The notes under the pieces were generated by a model. The model did not search any database and was not told the DNA's origin. It saw only the letters and a program-made list of their open reading frames with translations. Made by a program: the position numbers and the translations under genes. A DNA stretch of 49,530 nt from Nakamurella aerolata (lineage in GTDB: Bacteria > Actinomycetota > Actinomycetes > Mycobacteriales > Nakamurellaceae): the NCBI RefSeq assembly GCF_013002705.1, contig NZ_JABEND010000016.1, positions 1 through 49,530 of the forward strand. Reading direction: 5' to 3'. How positions within the stretch are numbered: the first letter of the stretch is position 1; each line of letters starts with the position of its first letter. Shown here in pieces: positions 1 through 7,412 of the stretch.

Positions 1-118
1 GCTCGAGCACCTACGCGGGTCAGCGCTCGGGTTCCGCAACCTCATCCACTACATCGCCAGATCCCTACTCGAAGCCGGCGGATTCAGACCCCAACTACAC
101 CGTCAACTGTGAAGAGCC
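1..118 (+). mobile_element. Right end of an ISL3-like insertion sequence (truncated by window edge)
   Basis: The transposase tail is followed at once by GAAGAGCC (111-118). Its complement GGCTCTTC resembles the terminal repeats I remember for ISL3-family elements, so the element probably ends near 118. The left end lies outside the window. The family call rests on memory of the transposase C-terminus and terminal repeat, not on a search. Confidence 0.5.
2..112 (+). CDS. Transposase C-terminal fragment, ISL3-like (5' end outside window)
   Basis: The reading frame is open from base 2 to the TGA at 110-112. It encodes 36 residues that read through GSALGFRNLIHYIARSLLEA and end GFRPQLHRQL. This tail looks like the end of actinobacterial ISL3-type DDE transposases. 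No catalytic residues are present in this piece. The stop codon lies beside or inside the presumed terminal repeat, which is usual for such elements. The family assignment is from recall of conserved C-termini; whether the element is intact cannot be judged. Confidence 0.5.
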   Translation, partial: LEHLRGSALGFRNLIHYIARSLLEAGGFRPQLHRQL

Positions 119-217
119 GCATTGGGGGCGGCTCCAGCGGAACCGCACCGCCGCGCCGTAGCCGACCAGGCGGACCCCATCGAGGTGCTGCTCGCGGTGC
201 TGGCCGCCGCCGATTGA
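119..217 (+). pseudogene. C-terminal scrap of a gene probably cut by the insertion sequence
   Basis: Just beyond the presumed element end, the same frame stays open to a TGA at 215-217. The last 18 residues (ADQADPIEVLLAVLAAAD) look like a normal acidic and hydrophobic protein tail. There is no convincing start codon and only 32 residues. I read this as the downstream part of a gene whose 5' part lies beyond the insertion. It could also be chance coding in GC-rich DNA. Confidence 0.3.
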
Positions 218-234
218 CCGGTGCGTGCGTGATA

Positions 235-274
235 GCGGAAGATCGGCCACCGACTACGGTGCACGATCTTCCGC
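235..274. terminator. Long two-part hairpin, candidate bidirectional terminator
   Basis: The arms 235-245 (GCGGAAGATCG) and 264-274 are perfectly complementary over 11 bp. A two-base internal loop on each side is followed by a second 5-bp stem (248-252 with 257-261) and an ACTA loop. There is no T tract. It lies between two gene remnants, so it may terminate transcription or be a leftover element arm. Confidence 0.45.
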
Positions 275-331
275 CAACTGACGCCGGTGGAAACCGATCA
301 AACACCAGAAGCAGCACCGCACCGGCGATGA

Positions 332-568
332 ATTGAAGCGGGCGACGGTGGTCTGATCGCCGATCCTGTTGCGGAACTGGGCATTTCGGCGGAACTTGCC
401 GACGATCTCGCGGCCTGGCAGGAGTGGTGGGAGCAGCACTTTCACTACGACCGCGGGTGGGATTCAGCCGCGGCGCGCACCGCCTATCTGCGCGAGGCAA
501 CGCCGCTCGCGAACAGGCTCCAGCGGGAGCTGCCGGGCGTCGAGGTCGTCAACGCCGTCACCGGCTGA
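332..568 (+). pseudogene. 5'-truncated small conserved protein of unknown function
   Basis: The frame opens after a TGA at 329-331 and runs to TGA 566-568 (78 codons plus stop). The translation looks like genuine protein: ADPVAELGISAELADDL, then an aromatic-rich stretch (WQEWWEQHFHYD) and a leucine/glutamate-rich tail. It resembles small hypothetical proteins of actinobacteria that end in a similar Trp-rich helix. No ATG, GTG or ribosome-binding site is visible in frame, and the upstream bases do not read as protein. I therefore think the 5' end was lost, perhaps together with the neighbouring insertion event. It converges on the small membrane gene with a 16-nt gap. Confidence 0.45.
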
Positions 569-584
569 TCCGTGGCGAACGGGC

Positions 585-746
585 TCAGGCCCGGTTGCTG
601 GTCTTGCGCTTGAGCCAGCCCCAGGCTGCGGTGGCCACGAACAGGACGATGCCGATGATCGCCAGCCAGAGCAGCCCCTTGATCACGAAGCCGAGCACCG
701 CAAGGACGAGCCAGATCAGCAGCAGGATTCCGATGAACGCAAGCAT
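585..746 (-). CDS. Small hydrophobic membrane protein (53 aa)
   Basis: This 53-residue protein begins MLAFIGILLLIW and has two closely spaced hydrophobic stretches (about residues 2-22 and 24-43). A short basic tail (LKRKTSNRA) probably faces the cytoplasm. Very similar small hydrophobic proteins are widespread in actinobacteria without a known function. The start is the only ATG giving a complete first membrane segment. It runs convergently with the fragment ending at 568. No domain is recognised; the call rests on composition and length. Confidence 0.65.
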   Translation of the reverse strand: MLAFIGILLLIWLVLAVLGFVIKGLLWLAIIGIVLFVATAAWGWLKRKTSNRA

Positions 747-805
747 TCGTCAATTCTGCCTCGCCCGATCCGAGGCCGGTCGTGCGGGGCGCAACCCCGT
801 TTCGC

Positions 806-835
806 CAGTCACCTGTGAAGAGTGCACAGTGACTG
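806..835. promoter_or_regulatory. Imperfect inverted repeat upstream of the permease operon
   Basis: CAGTCA (806-811) pairs with TGACTG (830-835) and CTGTG (813-817) pairs with CACAG (825-829). C812 is bulged and the loop is 7 nt. It lies about 125 bp before the permease start, in the 213-nt region 747-959 that otherwise shows no gene. It could be an operator for the PucR regulator encoded at the end of the operon, or an RNA hairpin. Confidence 0.3.
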
Positions 836-959
836 CGGCTGAAGTCGACACTTTGCCCATTGAACGGTCCTCTCTCCGGCTCTAACGTGCCAACAACGGC
901 GGAGCCGCTCGGCGCCGCCGTCCGGGCTACCGGCAGCACGTTCGACAGGGAGTGACGAG

Positions 960-2333
960 ATGAGCGGTCACGGACACGTCGGGGTCGATGATTACGCGCT
1001 TGCCCGGGTACCACGCAGCGCCAGGTACTCGTGGTGGTCGGTGGCGGTGCAACGCTTCGGGCAGGTCTCGGCGCTGAGCCAGTTCCTGCTCGGCTCCACC
1101 ATCGGATTCGGGATGACGTTCTGGGGAGCATTCTGGGCGTTCACGCTCGGGGCGATCATCCTCGAGCTGGTGTCGATCCTGGTGGGGATCATCGGTGCCA
1201 AAGAAGGACTGCAGACGTCGCTGTTGGCCAGGTGGACCGGGTTCGGCTACGGCGGCAGCTCGGTCGTCGGCGTTGCCATCAGCATCAGCCTGATCGGCTG
1301 GTTCGGTATCCAATCCGGCGTCTCAGCCGAAGGTTTGCTGTCGTTGATCGGAGTGTTGCCGCTGTGGGCTTGGTCGCTGGTGTTCGGACTGGCGGTCACG
1401 CTGGTGGTGATGGGCGGGTTCGGCTCGATGAAATGGGTCGCCTACATCACCGTGCCGGCGTTCCTGATTCTGGTCGGCTGGTCTGTCGGCAAAGAGCTCA
1501 CCGGACACAACCTCGGTGATCTGGTGCGCTCGGCACCGGCCGGGCCGCAGATCAGCTTGCTCACCGGGACCACCTTGGTGGCAGGGGGTTTCATCGTCGG
1601 CGCGGTGATCACCGCCGACATGACGAGGTTCAACCGCAGCAGCGCCGACGTCGTCAAGCAAACCGTCGTCGGATTCACCATCGGTGAATACCTGATCGGG
1701 ATGTCCGGGGTGCTGCTGGCCCATGCGGTCCGGTCGGACAACATCATCACCATCGTCACCTCGTCGGTCGGCTGGGTAGGCACCCTGGTGATCATCCTGG
1801 GGACGCTGAAGATCAACGACTGGAACCTCTACTCGGCCAGCCTCGGCACCGTGAACTTCCTCGGCGTTGTGTTGCGGCGCCGCGTCAATCGTGGGTTGCT
1901 GACGCTGATCATCGGCGTCATCGGCAGCGTGTTGGCCGCAGCCGGCATCCTCGACAAGTTCATGGATTTCCTCATCATTCTCGGCGTCGCCTTCCCGCCC
2001 ATCGTCGGCATCATGGTGGCCGAGTACTTCGTGGTGAAGCTCTGGCGCGGTCAGCTCGACAGCACCAGAGCGGACGGAACGCTGCCGGCCAGCTCGCCGA
2101 CCTGGGTGCCGGTCACCCTACTGATCTGGCTTGCCGCGGCGTTGATCGGACACTTCGTCCACTGGGGGTTGCCCAGCATCAACTCGCTGGTGGTCGCCTT
2201 CGTGCTGTATGTGGTGATCGGAAAGCTCGGCGGTATCAAAGGCTATGGCGTCAGCCGGACCGAAACGGCAGGTGCGGCAACCGGAATCGGCGGCGCATCG
2301 AACGCAACTACCAACCCGAAGGTGCAGGCATGA
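960..2333 (+). CDS. NCS1-family (cytosine/purine/hydantoin-type) permease
   Basis: This 457-residue polytopic membrane protein has about twelve hydrophobic segments. It belongs to the nucleobase-cation-symport-1 family (CodB/PucI/Mhp1 relatives), which import nucleobases, hydantoins or allantoin with Na+ or H+. Supporting features are the N-terminal YSWWSVAVQRFGQVSALSQF region, the glycine-rich first helix (LGSTIGFGMTFWGAFWAF) and the ADMTRF element after helix 6. The start is ATG 960, with AGGGAG at 947-952. It is the first gene of an operon, and its stop overlaps the next start (ATGA). Context (hydantoinase-type ATPase, DUF917 proteins, PucR) suggests a hydantoin-like or thiohydantoin-like substrate, but sequence alone does not fix specificity. 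Confidence 0.88.
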   Translation: MSGHGHVGVDDYALARVPRSARYSWWSVAVQRFGQVSALSQFLLGSTIGFGMTFWGAFWAFTLGAIILELVSILVGIIGAKEGLQTSLLARWTGFGYGGSSVVGVAISISLIGWFGIQSGVSAEGLLSLIGVLPLWAWSLVFGLAVTLVVMGGFGSMKWVAYITVPAFLILVGWSVGKELTGHNLGDLVRSAPAGPQISLLTGTTLVAGGFIVGAVITADMTRFNRSSADVVKQTVVGFTIGEYLIGMSGVLLAHAVRSDNIITIVTSSVGWVGTLVIILGTLKINDWNLYSASLGTVNFLGVVLRRRVNRGLLTLIIGVIGSVLAAAGILDKFMDFLIILGVAFPPIVGIMVAEYFVVKLWRGQLDSTRADGTLPASSPTWVPVTLLIWLAAALIGHFVHWGLPSINSLVVAFVLYVVIGKLGGIKGYGVSRTETAGAATGIGGASNATTNPKVQA

Positions 2334-3943
2334 GAATTGGGATCGACGTCGGCGGCACCAACACCGATGCGGTGCTGCTGAACGGCAATACGGTGGTCGC
2401 GGCGGTCAAGGCCGCCACCTCGGAGGACGTCACCAGCGGCATCGTCACTGCGCTGGGCCAGCTTCGCCAGCAGCACGATTTCGCGCCGGACCACATCGAC
2501 GCGGTCATGATCGGCACCACCCACTTCATCAACGCATTGGTGGAGGCTTCCCGGCTGGCACCGACGGCCGCGCTGCGGCTGGGGCTTCCCGCGACTGCGG
2601 CGCTGCCGCCGCTGGTGGGCTGGCCGGAGCGGCTGGTGCAGGCCATCAACGGCCGCGGTTTCCTGGCCCACGGCGGGCATGAGTTCGACGGGCGGGAGAT
2701 CTCGCCGCTTGACCCGGACGAAATCCGGCGCATTGCAGGAGAAATGGCGGCGGCCGGCGTCACCTCGGTAGCGGTGTCTTCGGTGTTCTCCCCGGTCAAC
2801 TCCGACTTCGAGCGAGCCGCCGCGGAGATCCTCACCGCCGAACTCGGTGACGACGTACCGATCTCGCTGTCACACCAGATCGGCCGGATCGGGCTGTTGG
2901 AACGGGAGAACGCGACCATCATCAATGCCGCCCTGCGGCACCTGGCGGAGGGCATCGTGACCGGTCTGTCGGCATCGATTGCCGGCGAGGGCATTGCGGC
3001 CCCGCTGTTCCTCTCGCAAAACGACGGCACCCTGATGGACGTTGAGTTCGCCCGCCGCTACCCGGTGGCGACGTTTGCGTCAGGACCGACCAACTCGATG
3101 CGGGGAGCGGCCGTGCTCTCCGGCGAAACCACTTGCGCCGTCGTTGATGTCGGTGGCACCACGTCTGACGTCGGAGTGCTCACCGCCGGGTTCCCACGGG
3201 AGGCGACGGTGGAGGTCAGCGTTGCCGGGGTGCGGACCAACTTCCGGATGCCGGATGTGCTCAGCGTCGGCATCGGCGGTGGCTCAAGGGTTCGCGGTCA
3301 CGACGGGCGCGCACCGACCGTCGGGCCGGACTCCGTCGGCTACCGGCTCACCCAACAAGCCAGGGTATTCGGCGGAGACGAGCTGACCGCGACCGACCTC
3401 GCGGTGGCGGCCGGCCGCGCCGACATCGGCGATCGCTCGCAGGTGGCCGGCCTCGAGAAGTCTTTCGTCACCGCCGTTCTCGACCGTATCTCCACCGACG
3501 TCGCCGATGCGGTCGATCGCATGCGTATGTCGGACGAGCCACTGCCAGTGGTCGCCGTCGGCGGTGGCTCGATCCTGCTGCCCGACGAGTTCCCCGGACT
3601 CGGACCGGTGCTGCGGCCGGAGAACTTCTCCGTCGCCAACGCCATCGGCGCCGCGATCGCTCAGGTGGGCGGCGAGGTCGACCGGGTCTTCGCGATCGCA
3701 CCGGGCCAACGCGACGCGGTGGTGGACGAGGCACGGCAGGACGCGGTTGACCGCGCGGTGGCCGCCGGCGCCGACCCCCGGACCGTCAGCATTGTCGACT
3801 TCGACGAAGTGCCGATCCCTTACCTACCAGGCAATGCCACCCGAATCCGCTGCAAGGCAGTCGGCGATCTGCAGATCGATCGCGCCGACACCCGGGCGCT
3901 GGCAGGCAACGGACCCGGCGTCGGCGGTGGGGTTGGTCGATGA
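2330..3943 (+). CDS. Hydantoinase/oxoprolinase-family ATPase (HyuA-like)
   Basis: This 537-residue protein has the hydantoinase A/oxoprolinase architecture. The N-terminal phosphate-binding motif GIDVGGTNTDAVLL is at residues 4-17, there is a GTTHFINAL segment near 64, a second nucleotide loop (VDVGGTTSDVGVL), and then VGIGGGSRV. Relatives open cyclic amides such as hydantoins or 5-oxoproline using ATP, via the ASKHA fold. It is shorter than the 650-700 residues of classical HyuA/5-oxoprolinase subunits and no HyuB partner is present. That matches a subfamily usually found beside DUF917 genes. It is translationally coupled to the permease (ATGA at 2330-2333) and to the first DUF917 gene (ATGA at 3940-3943). 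The substrate is inferred from context. Confidence 0.85.
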   Translation: MRIGIDVGGTNTDAVLLNGNTVVAAVKAATSEDVTSGIVTALGQLRQQHDFAPDHIDAVMIGTTHFINALVEASRLAPTAALRLGLPATAALPPLVGWPERLVQAINGRGFLAHGGHEFDGREISPLDPDEIRRIAGEMAAAGVTSVAVSSVFSPVNSDFERAAAEILTAELGDDVPISLSHQIGRIGLLERENATIINAALRHLAEGIVTGLSASIAGEGIAAPLFLSQNDGTLMDVEFARRYPVATFASGPTNSMRGAAVLSGETTCAVVDVGGTTSDVGVLTAGFPREATVEVSVAGVRTNFRMPDVLSVGIGGGSRVRGHDGRAPTVGPDSVGYRLTQQARVFGGDELTATDLAVAAGRADIGDRSQVAGLEKSFVTAVLDRISTDVADAVDRMRMSDEPLPVVAVGGGSILLPDEFPGLGPVLRPENFSVANAIGAAIAQVGGEVDRVFAIAPGQRDAVVDEARQDAVDRAVAAGADPRTVSIVDFDEVPIPYLPGNATRIRCKAVGDLQIDRADTRALAGNGPGVGGGVGR

Positions 3944-5091
3944 GTCACAACGAGACGACCGAAGACAAGATCATCGAAGACGAGATCACCGAAGACGAGG
4001 TGACCGAAGATGATGTCGAGCTGATCGCCAAGGGCGCAGCAGTTCTCGGCGCCGGCGGAGGCGGCGACCCGTACATCGGGATGTTGATGGCGCAGCAGAC
4101 CCTGCGTGCCCGCGGCCCGGTCCCGCTGGTGCATCCCAGAGATCTGTCCGACGATGCCGTCGTGTTCCCGGTGGCGATGATGGGTGCGCCGACCGTGATG
4201 GTCGAGAAGCTGCCGACCACCGAACAATTCGCCGAAGCGATCACTGCCCTGTCCAGGTATGTCGGCAAGCGGGTGACCCACGTGGCCTGCGCTGAGGCCG
4301 GCGGCATCAACTCGACCATTCCCGTCATCGCCGCGGCAGAACTCGGATTGCCTTTGGTGGACGGCGATCTGATGGGCAGGGCGTTCCCGGAGCTGCAGAT
4401 GGTGCTACCCACCCTCGCCGGCATCGCGGGAACGCCGATGTCCATCGCCGACGAGAAGGGCAACACCGGCATCCTGTCGAGCGTCGACAACCCGTGGTCG
4501 GAGCGGATGGCACGGGCACTGACCATCGAGATGGGCTGCTCGGCGATCATCAGCAACTTCGTCATGGACGGCGCCACCTTCCGAGCCGCGTCGGTGCCGG
4601 GCACCCTAGGGGTCTGCCGACAGCTCGGACGCGCCATCGTGCAGGCGCGGTCGGCGCACCGCAGCGCGGTGGATGCGGTGGTGGACGTCCTGAACGGCCG
4701 GCTGGTCTACACGGGCAAGGTCACCGACGTGGCAAGACGCACCGCGACCGGTTTCGCCCGCGGCACGGCCACTGTTGCACCGCTGACCGGCCAGGGTGAC
4801 ACCCTCACCCTTGAGTTCCAGAACGAGCACCTGCTGGCGGCGCGCCAGCACAGCGGCGGGCAGCACATCGAGGTCAGCACACCGGATCTCATCATCGTGC
4901 TCGACGCCGAGACCGGCGATCCCATCACCACCGAGGCACTGCGCTTCGGCCAGCGGGTGAGCGTTCTCGGCGCCCCTTGCGACGAACGCTGGCACACCGA
5001 GGCGGGGGTCGCACTGGTCGGTCCGCGGTACTTCGGATACGACTCCGATCCGGTTCGGGCGGTGCGGCAACAGCAGGAGATGGTGGGATGA
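3940..5091 (+). CDS. DUF917-family protein, first paralogue
   Basis: This 383-residue protein shows the DUF917 signatures: a glycine-rich loop (LGAGGGGDPYIG), MMGAPTVMVEKLP, EAGGINSTIP and MGRAFPELQM. The C-terminal half contains a TPDLIIVLDAETGDPITTE segment. As I recall, this family has been linked to S-methyl-thiohydantoin desulfurase chemistry and is regularly found with hydantoinase-type ATPases. I therefore infer that it acts on the ring compound imported by the NCS1 permease. The N-terminus carries an unusual acidic extension of about 20 residues made of four 5-residue repeats. Both ends overlap neighbouring genes by ATGA. It is probably cytoplasmic, with no signal peptide. Confidence 0.82.
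   Translation: MSHNETTEDKIIEDEITEDEVTEDDVELIAKGAAVLGAGGGGDPYIGMLMAQQTLRARGPVPLVHPRDLSDDAVVFPVAMMGAPTVMVEKLPTTEQFAEAITALSRYVGKRVTHVACAEAGGINSTIPVIAAAELGLPLVDGDLMGRAFPELQMVLPTLAGIAGTPMSIADEKGNTGILSSVDNPWSERMARALTIEMGCSAIISNFVMDGATFRAASVPGTLGVCRQLGRAIVQARSAHRSAVDAVVDVLNGRLVYTGKVTDVARRTATGFARGTATVAPLTGQGDTLTLEFQNEHLLAARQHSGGQHIEVSTPDLIIVLDAETGDPITTEALRFGQRVSVLGAPCDERWHTEAGVALVGPRYFGYDSDPVRAVRQQQEMVG
3958..4017 (+). repeat. Four in-frame 15-nt tandem repeats in the DUF917 N-terminus
   Basis: The units at 3958-3972, 3973-3987, 3988-4002 and 4003-4017 are variants of ACCGAAGACGAGATC. They encode TEDKI, IEDEI, TEDEV and TEDDV. This is an in-frame slippage-type expansion giving an acidic, probably helical extension. 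The second paralogue (5088-6221) lacks it. Confidence 0.85.
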
Positions 5092-6221
5092 GCGAGCGCG
5101 GTTGGACGCTGGGAACCGAGCAGCTCACCGACCTGGCGCGCGGGGCCGCGCTGCTGGGCACCGGCGGCGGTGGCGATCCCTACATCGGGCGCCTGATGGT
5201 TGAGGCGGCCATCGCCGAATACGGCCCCATCACGGTGATTTCCCCTGACGAGCTCGCCGACGACGAGTTCGTGATCTCCACCGCGATGATGGGTGCGCCG
5301 AGCGTCATGGTGGAGAAGATTCCCAAGGGCGACGAAGCGGTGCGGGCGCTGCGCGCGTTGGAACGGCACCTTGGCCGCAGCGCCGACGCCACCATCCCCA
5401 TGGAGTGCGGTGGAATCAACTCGATGATCCCGCTGGTGGTGGCTGCCGTCACCGGGCTTCCGGTGGTGGACGCCGACGGCATGGGGCGGGCGTTTCCTGA
5501 GCTGCAGATGGAAACCTTTGGCGTGTACGGGATTCCGGCCTCTCCCATGGTGGTTGCCGGCGACCACGACGAGTGGGTGCTCATCGACTGCGGTGCCGAC
5601 AACTCCAGAGTGGAGTGGCTGGCTCGCGGGGCCTGCATCCGGATGGGCGGTGCCGCGCTCATCGCCGAGTACCCGATGACAGGGGCCGACGTGAAACGCA
5701 CCGCCATCCCCGGCACGCTGTCGCTCGGTGTCGAGCTCGGCGCCGCGATCCGCCAGGCCCGTGCGGGCCATCGTGATCCGGTCGCGGCGCTGCGCGAGCG
5801 CCTGGGGGGCAGCATCTATCGGCAGTTGCGGGTGCTGCACGAGGGCAAGGTGACCGATGTCGAACGCCGCGTGGTGGACGGCTTCACCCGTGGCACCGTG
5901 CGTATCACTGGATTCAACAAGCCCGGCGATGCTGCGAGGGCCGGCGACCTGGTGATCTCCTTCCAGAACGAGAACGTCATCGCACTGCGCGAGGGGCAGC
6001 TGCTCGCGGTGGTGCCTGACCTGATCTGTGTGCTGGAAGCCGACTCCGCCGAACCGATCACCTCGGAGACGCTGCGCTACGGGCAGCGGGTGCGGGTGAT
6101 CGGGATCTCCACTCCCGATCTGATGCGCACACCCGAAGCGCTGGCCGTCTTCGGCCCGCGGTGTTTCGGGCTCGACCGCGATTTCACCCCACTGGAGCAG
6201 CTGCACCCGACCGCTGACTGA
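5088..6221 (+). CDS. DUF917-family protein, second paralogue
   Basis: This 377-residue protein starts at ATG 5088, overlapping the previous stop (GATGA), so the longer upstream frame is not needed. It keeps the full set of family motifs: LGTGGGGDPYIG, MMGAPSVMVEKIP, ECGGINSMIP, MGRAFPELQM and a C-terminal PDLICVLEADSAEPITSE. It is a diverged duplicate of the preceding protein without the acidic N-terminal repeats. Conservation of all presumed active-site regions suggests it is catalytically competent. The two may form a hetero-oligomer or handle successive or related substrates; this is inference from gene order. A 66-nt gap separates it from the third paralogue. Confidence 0.82.
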   Translation: MSERGWTLGTEQLTDLARGAALLGTGGGGDPYIGRLMVEAAIAEYGPITVISPDELADDEFVISTAMMGAPSVMVEKIPKGDEAVRALRALERHLGRSADATIPMECGGINSMIPLVVAAVTGLPVVDADGMGRAFPELQMETFGVYGIPASPMVVAGDHDEWVLIDCGADNSRVEWLARGACIRMGGAALIAEYPMTGADVKRTAIPGTLSLGVELGAAIRQARAGHRDPVAALRERLGGSIYRQLRVLHEGKVTDVERRVVDGFTRGTVRITGFNKPGDAARAGDLVISFQNENVIALREGQLLAVVPDLICVLEADSAEPITSETLRYGQRVRVIGISTPDLMRTPEALAVFGPRCFGLDRDFTPLEQLHPTAD

Positions 6222-6287
6222 GCCGGCGACCCGAGGCATCACCTGCCCGGCGCCTGGCCAGTGCGGAGCAGCGGCGGAGGATGATGG

Positions 6288-7412
6288 GTGAGCGTGAGCA
6301 CCGTTGGGAGCAGTCGGTTGTATCCGGCAGACCTTGACAGGTTTCTGCGTGGCGCCGCGCTGCTGGGTTCCGGTGGCGGTGGTGAGGCGGCGTTGTTCGG
6401 CGCACGGCTGGTCGACCAGCTGCCGAGCGACGGCCTCGAGCTGGTCTCCATGGCCGAGGCCGTTGCCGCCGGGTTGGGCACGGTGGCTGCGGTCGGCATG
6501 ATCGGCGCGACCTCGGTACTGACCGAGAAACTGCCCAACGGCAACGAGATCGCCGGCTCGGTTGTGGCAGCCGAACGCTGGTGTGGCCGGCGGATCGACG
6601 CCGTCATGCCGGTGGAGGCGGCGGGTGTCAATGCGATCCTCCCAGTGTTGACGGCGGCGCAACTCGGACTTCCCCTGGTGGATGCCGACTTCACCGGACG
6701 AGCGCTTCCCCGGTTCGATCAGCTGAGCCTGGTGGTGGCGCGGCCACAGCTGCTGCGGTCGGCAACGCTGGCGCAGCCGGGGGGACAGTTGCTGGTGCTC
6801 GACAAGTGCTCGCCCGCCGAGCTGGAACGAGCGGTTCGGGCCTATGTCGGGCACTCCGGCGGGTGGGCAGGTGCAACGTTTGGGCCGTTCCCGCTCGGGG
6901 AGCTGGCCGGCGCTGCCTGCGAGGGCACCCTGGCCAGGGCACTCGCCCTTGGCGGTTGGCTCACCGCCGAGGCCCTGGAGCGGCTGGACGAGTTGGCTGG
7001 AGCTGTCTTGGCCCGCGGCCGGGTGATCGAGGTAGTGCGCAGCCAGGGGCAACAGTTCACCAGGTCCAGCTTTGCCGTCGCCGCTGCCGACGGCGCGCTG
7101 CTGCGGATCGAGGCGGAGAACGAGTACGTCGCGGCCATCCGCGACGGTCTACCGGTGGCCACGTCCCCCGAGCTGATCTGTGTGCTGGACCGGCGGACCG
7201 CTGAACCCATTGCGGTTGAACGGTTGCGGTTCGGCGACGATGTACAGGTGGTCGCCCTGACTGGTCCGCCGTGGTGGCGGGCCGAGGCCCGCAGGCTGGC
7301 GGCGGTCGGCCCTCGGGCGTTCGGTGTCGATCTCGACCCGGTGCTGCTGTCGCAACCCGGCCGCGAGCGGGACGCTGTCGACCCCGTCGCCAGTACAGGC
7401 GAGCGCCGGTGA
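6288..7412 (+). CDS. DUF917-like protein, divergent third paralogue
   Basis: This 374-residue protein starts at GTG 6288, with GGAGG at 6276-6280 (7-nt spacing). It retains the glycine loop (LGSGGGG) and the C-terminal SPELICVLDRRTAEPIAVE segment, so homology to its two neighbours is clear. Key motifs have changed, however. DPYIG is replaced by EAALFG, the GGIN element has become EAAGVNAILP, and GRAFPELQM has become GRALPRFDQL. This suggests a changed substrate or a structural partner of the other two, not a plain duplicate. The gene ends in a GTGA overlap with the PucR-type regulator, so it belongs to the same unit. Function unknown beyond family membership. Confidence 0.7.
   Translation: MSVSTVGSSRLYPADLDRFLRGAALLGSGGGGEAALFGARLVDQLPSDGLELVSMAEAVAAGLGTVAAVGMIGATSVLTEKLPNGNEIAGSVVAAERWCGRRIDAVMPVEAAGVNAILPVLTAAQLGLPLVDADFTGRALPRFDQLSLVVARPQLLRSATLAQPGGQLLVLDKCSPAELERAVRAYVGHSGGWAGATFGPFPLGELAGAACEGTLARALALGGWLTAEALERLDELAGAVLARGRVIEVVRSQGQQFTRSSFAVAAADGALLRIEAENEYVAAIRDGLPVATSPELICVLDRRTAEPIAVERLRFGDDVQVVALTGPPWWRAEARRLAAVGPRAFGVDLDPVLLSQPGRERDAVDPVASTGERR

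Noticed and set aside
4707-7052. 781-aa minus-strand open frame across two DUF917 genes
   Set aside because: It is a GC-driven shadow of the plus-strand genes. Its translation is His/Gln/Arg-rich without domain motifs, while the opposite strand has conserved family motifs.
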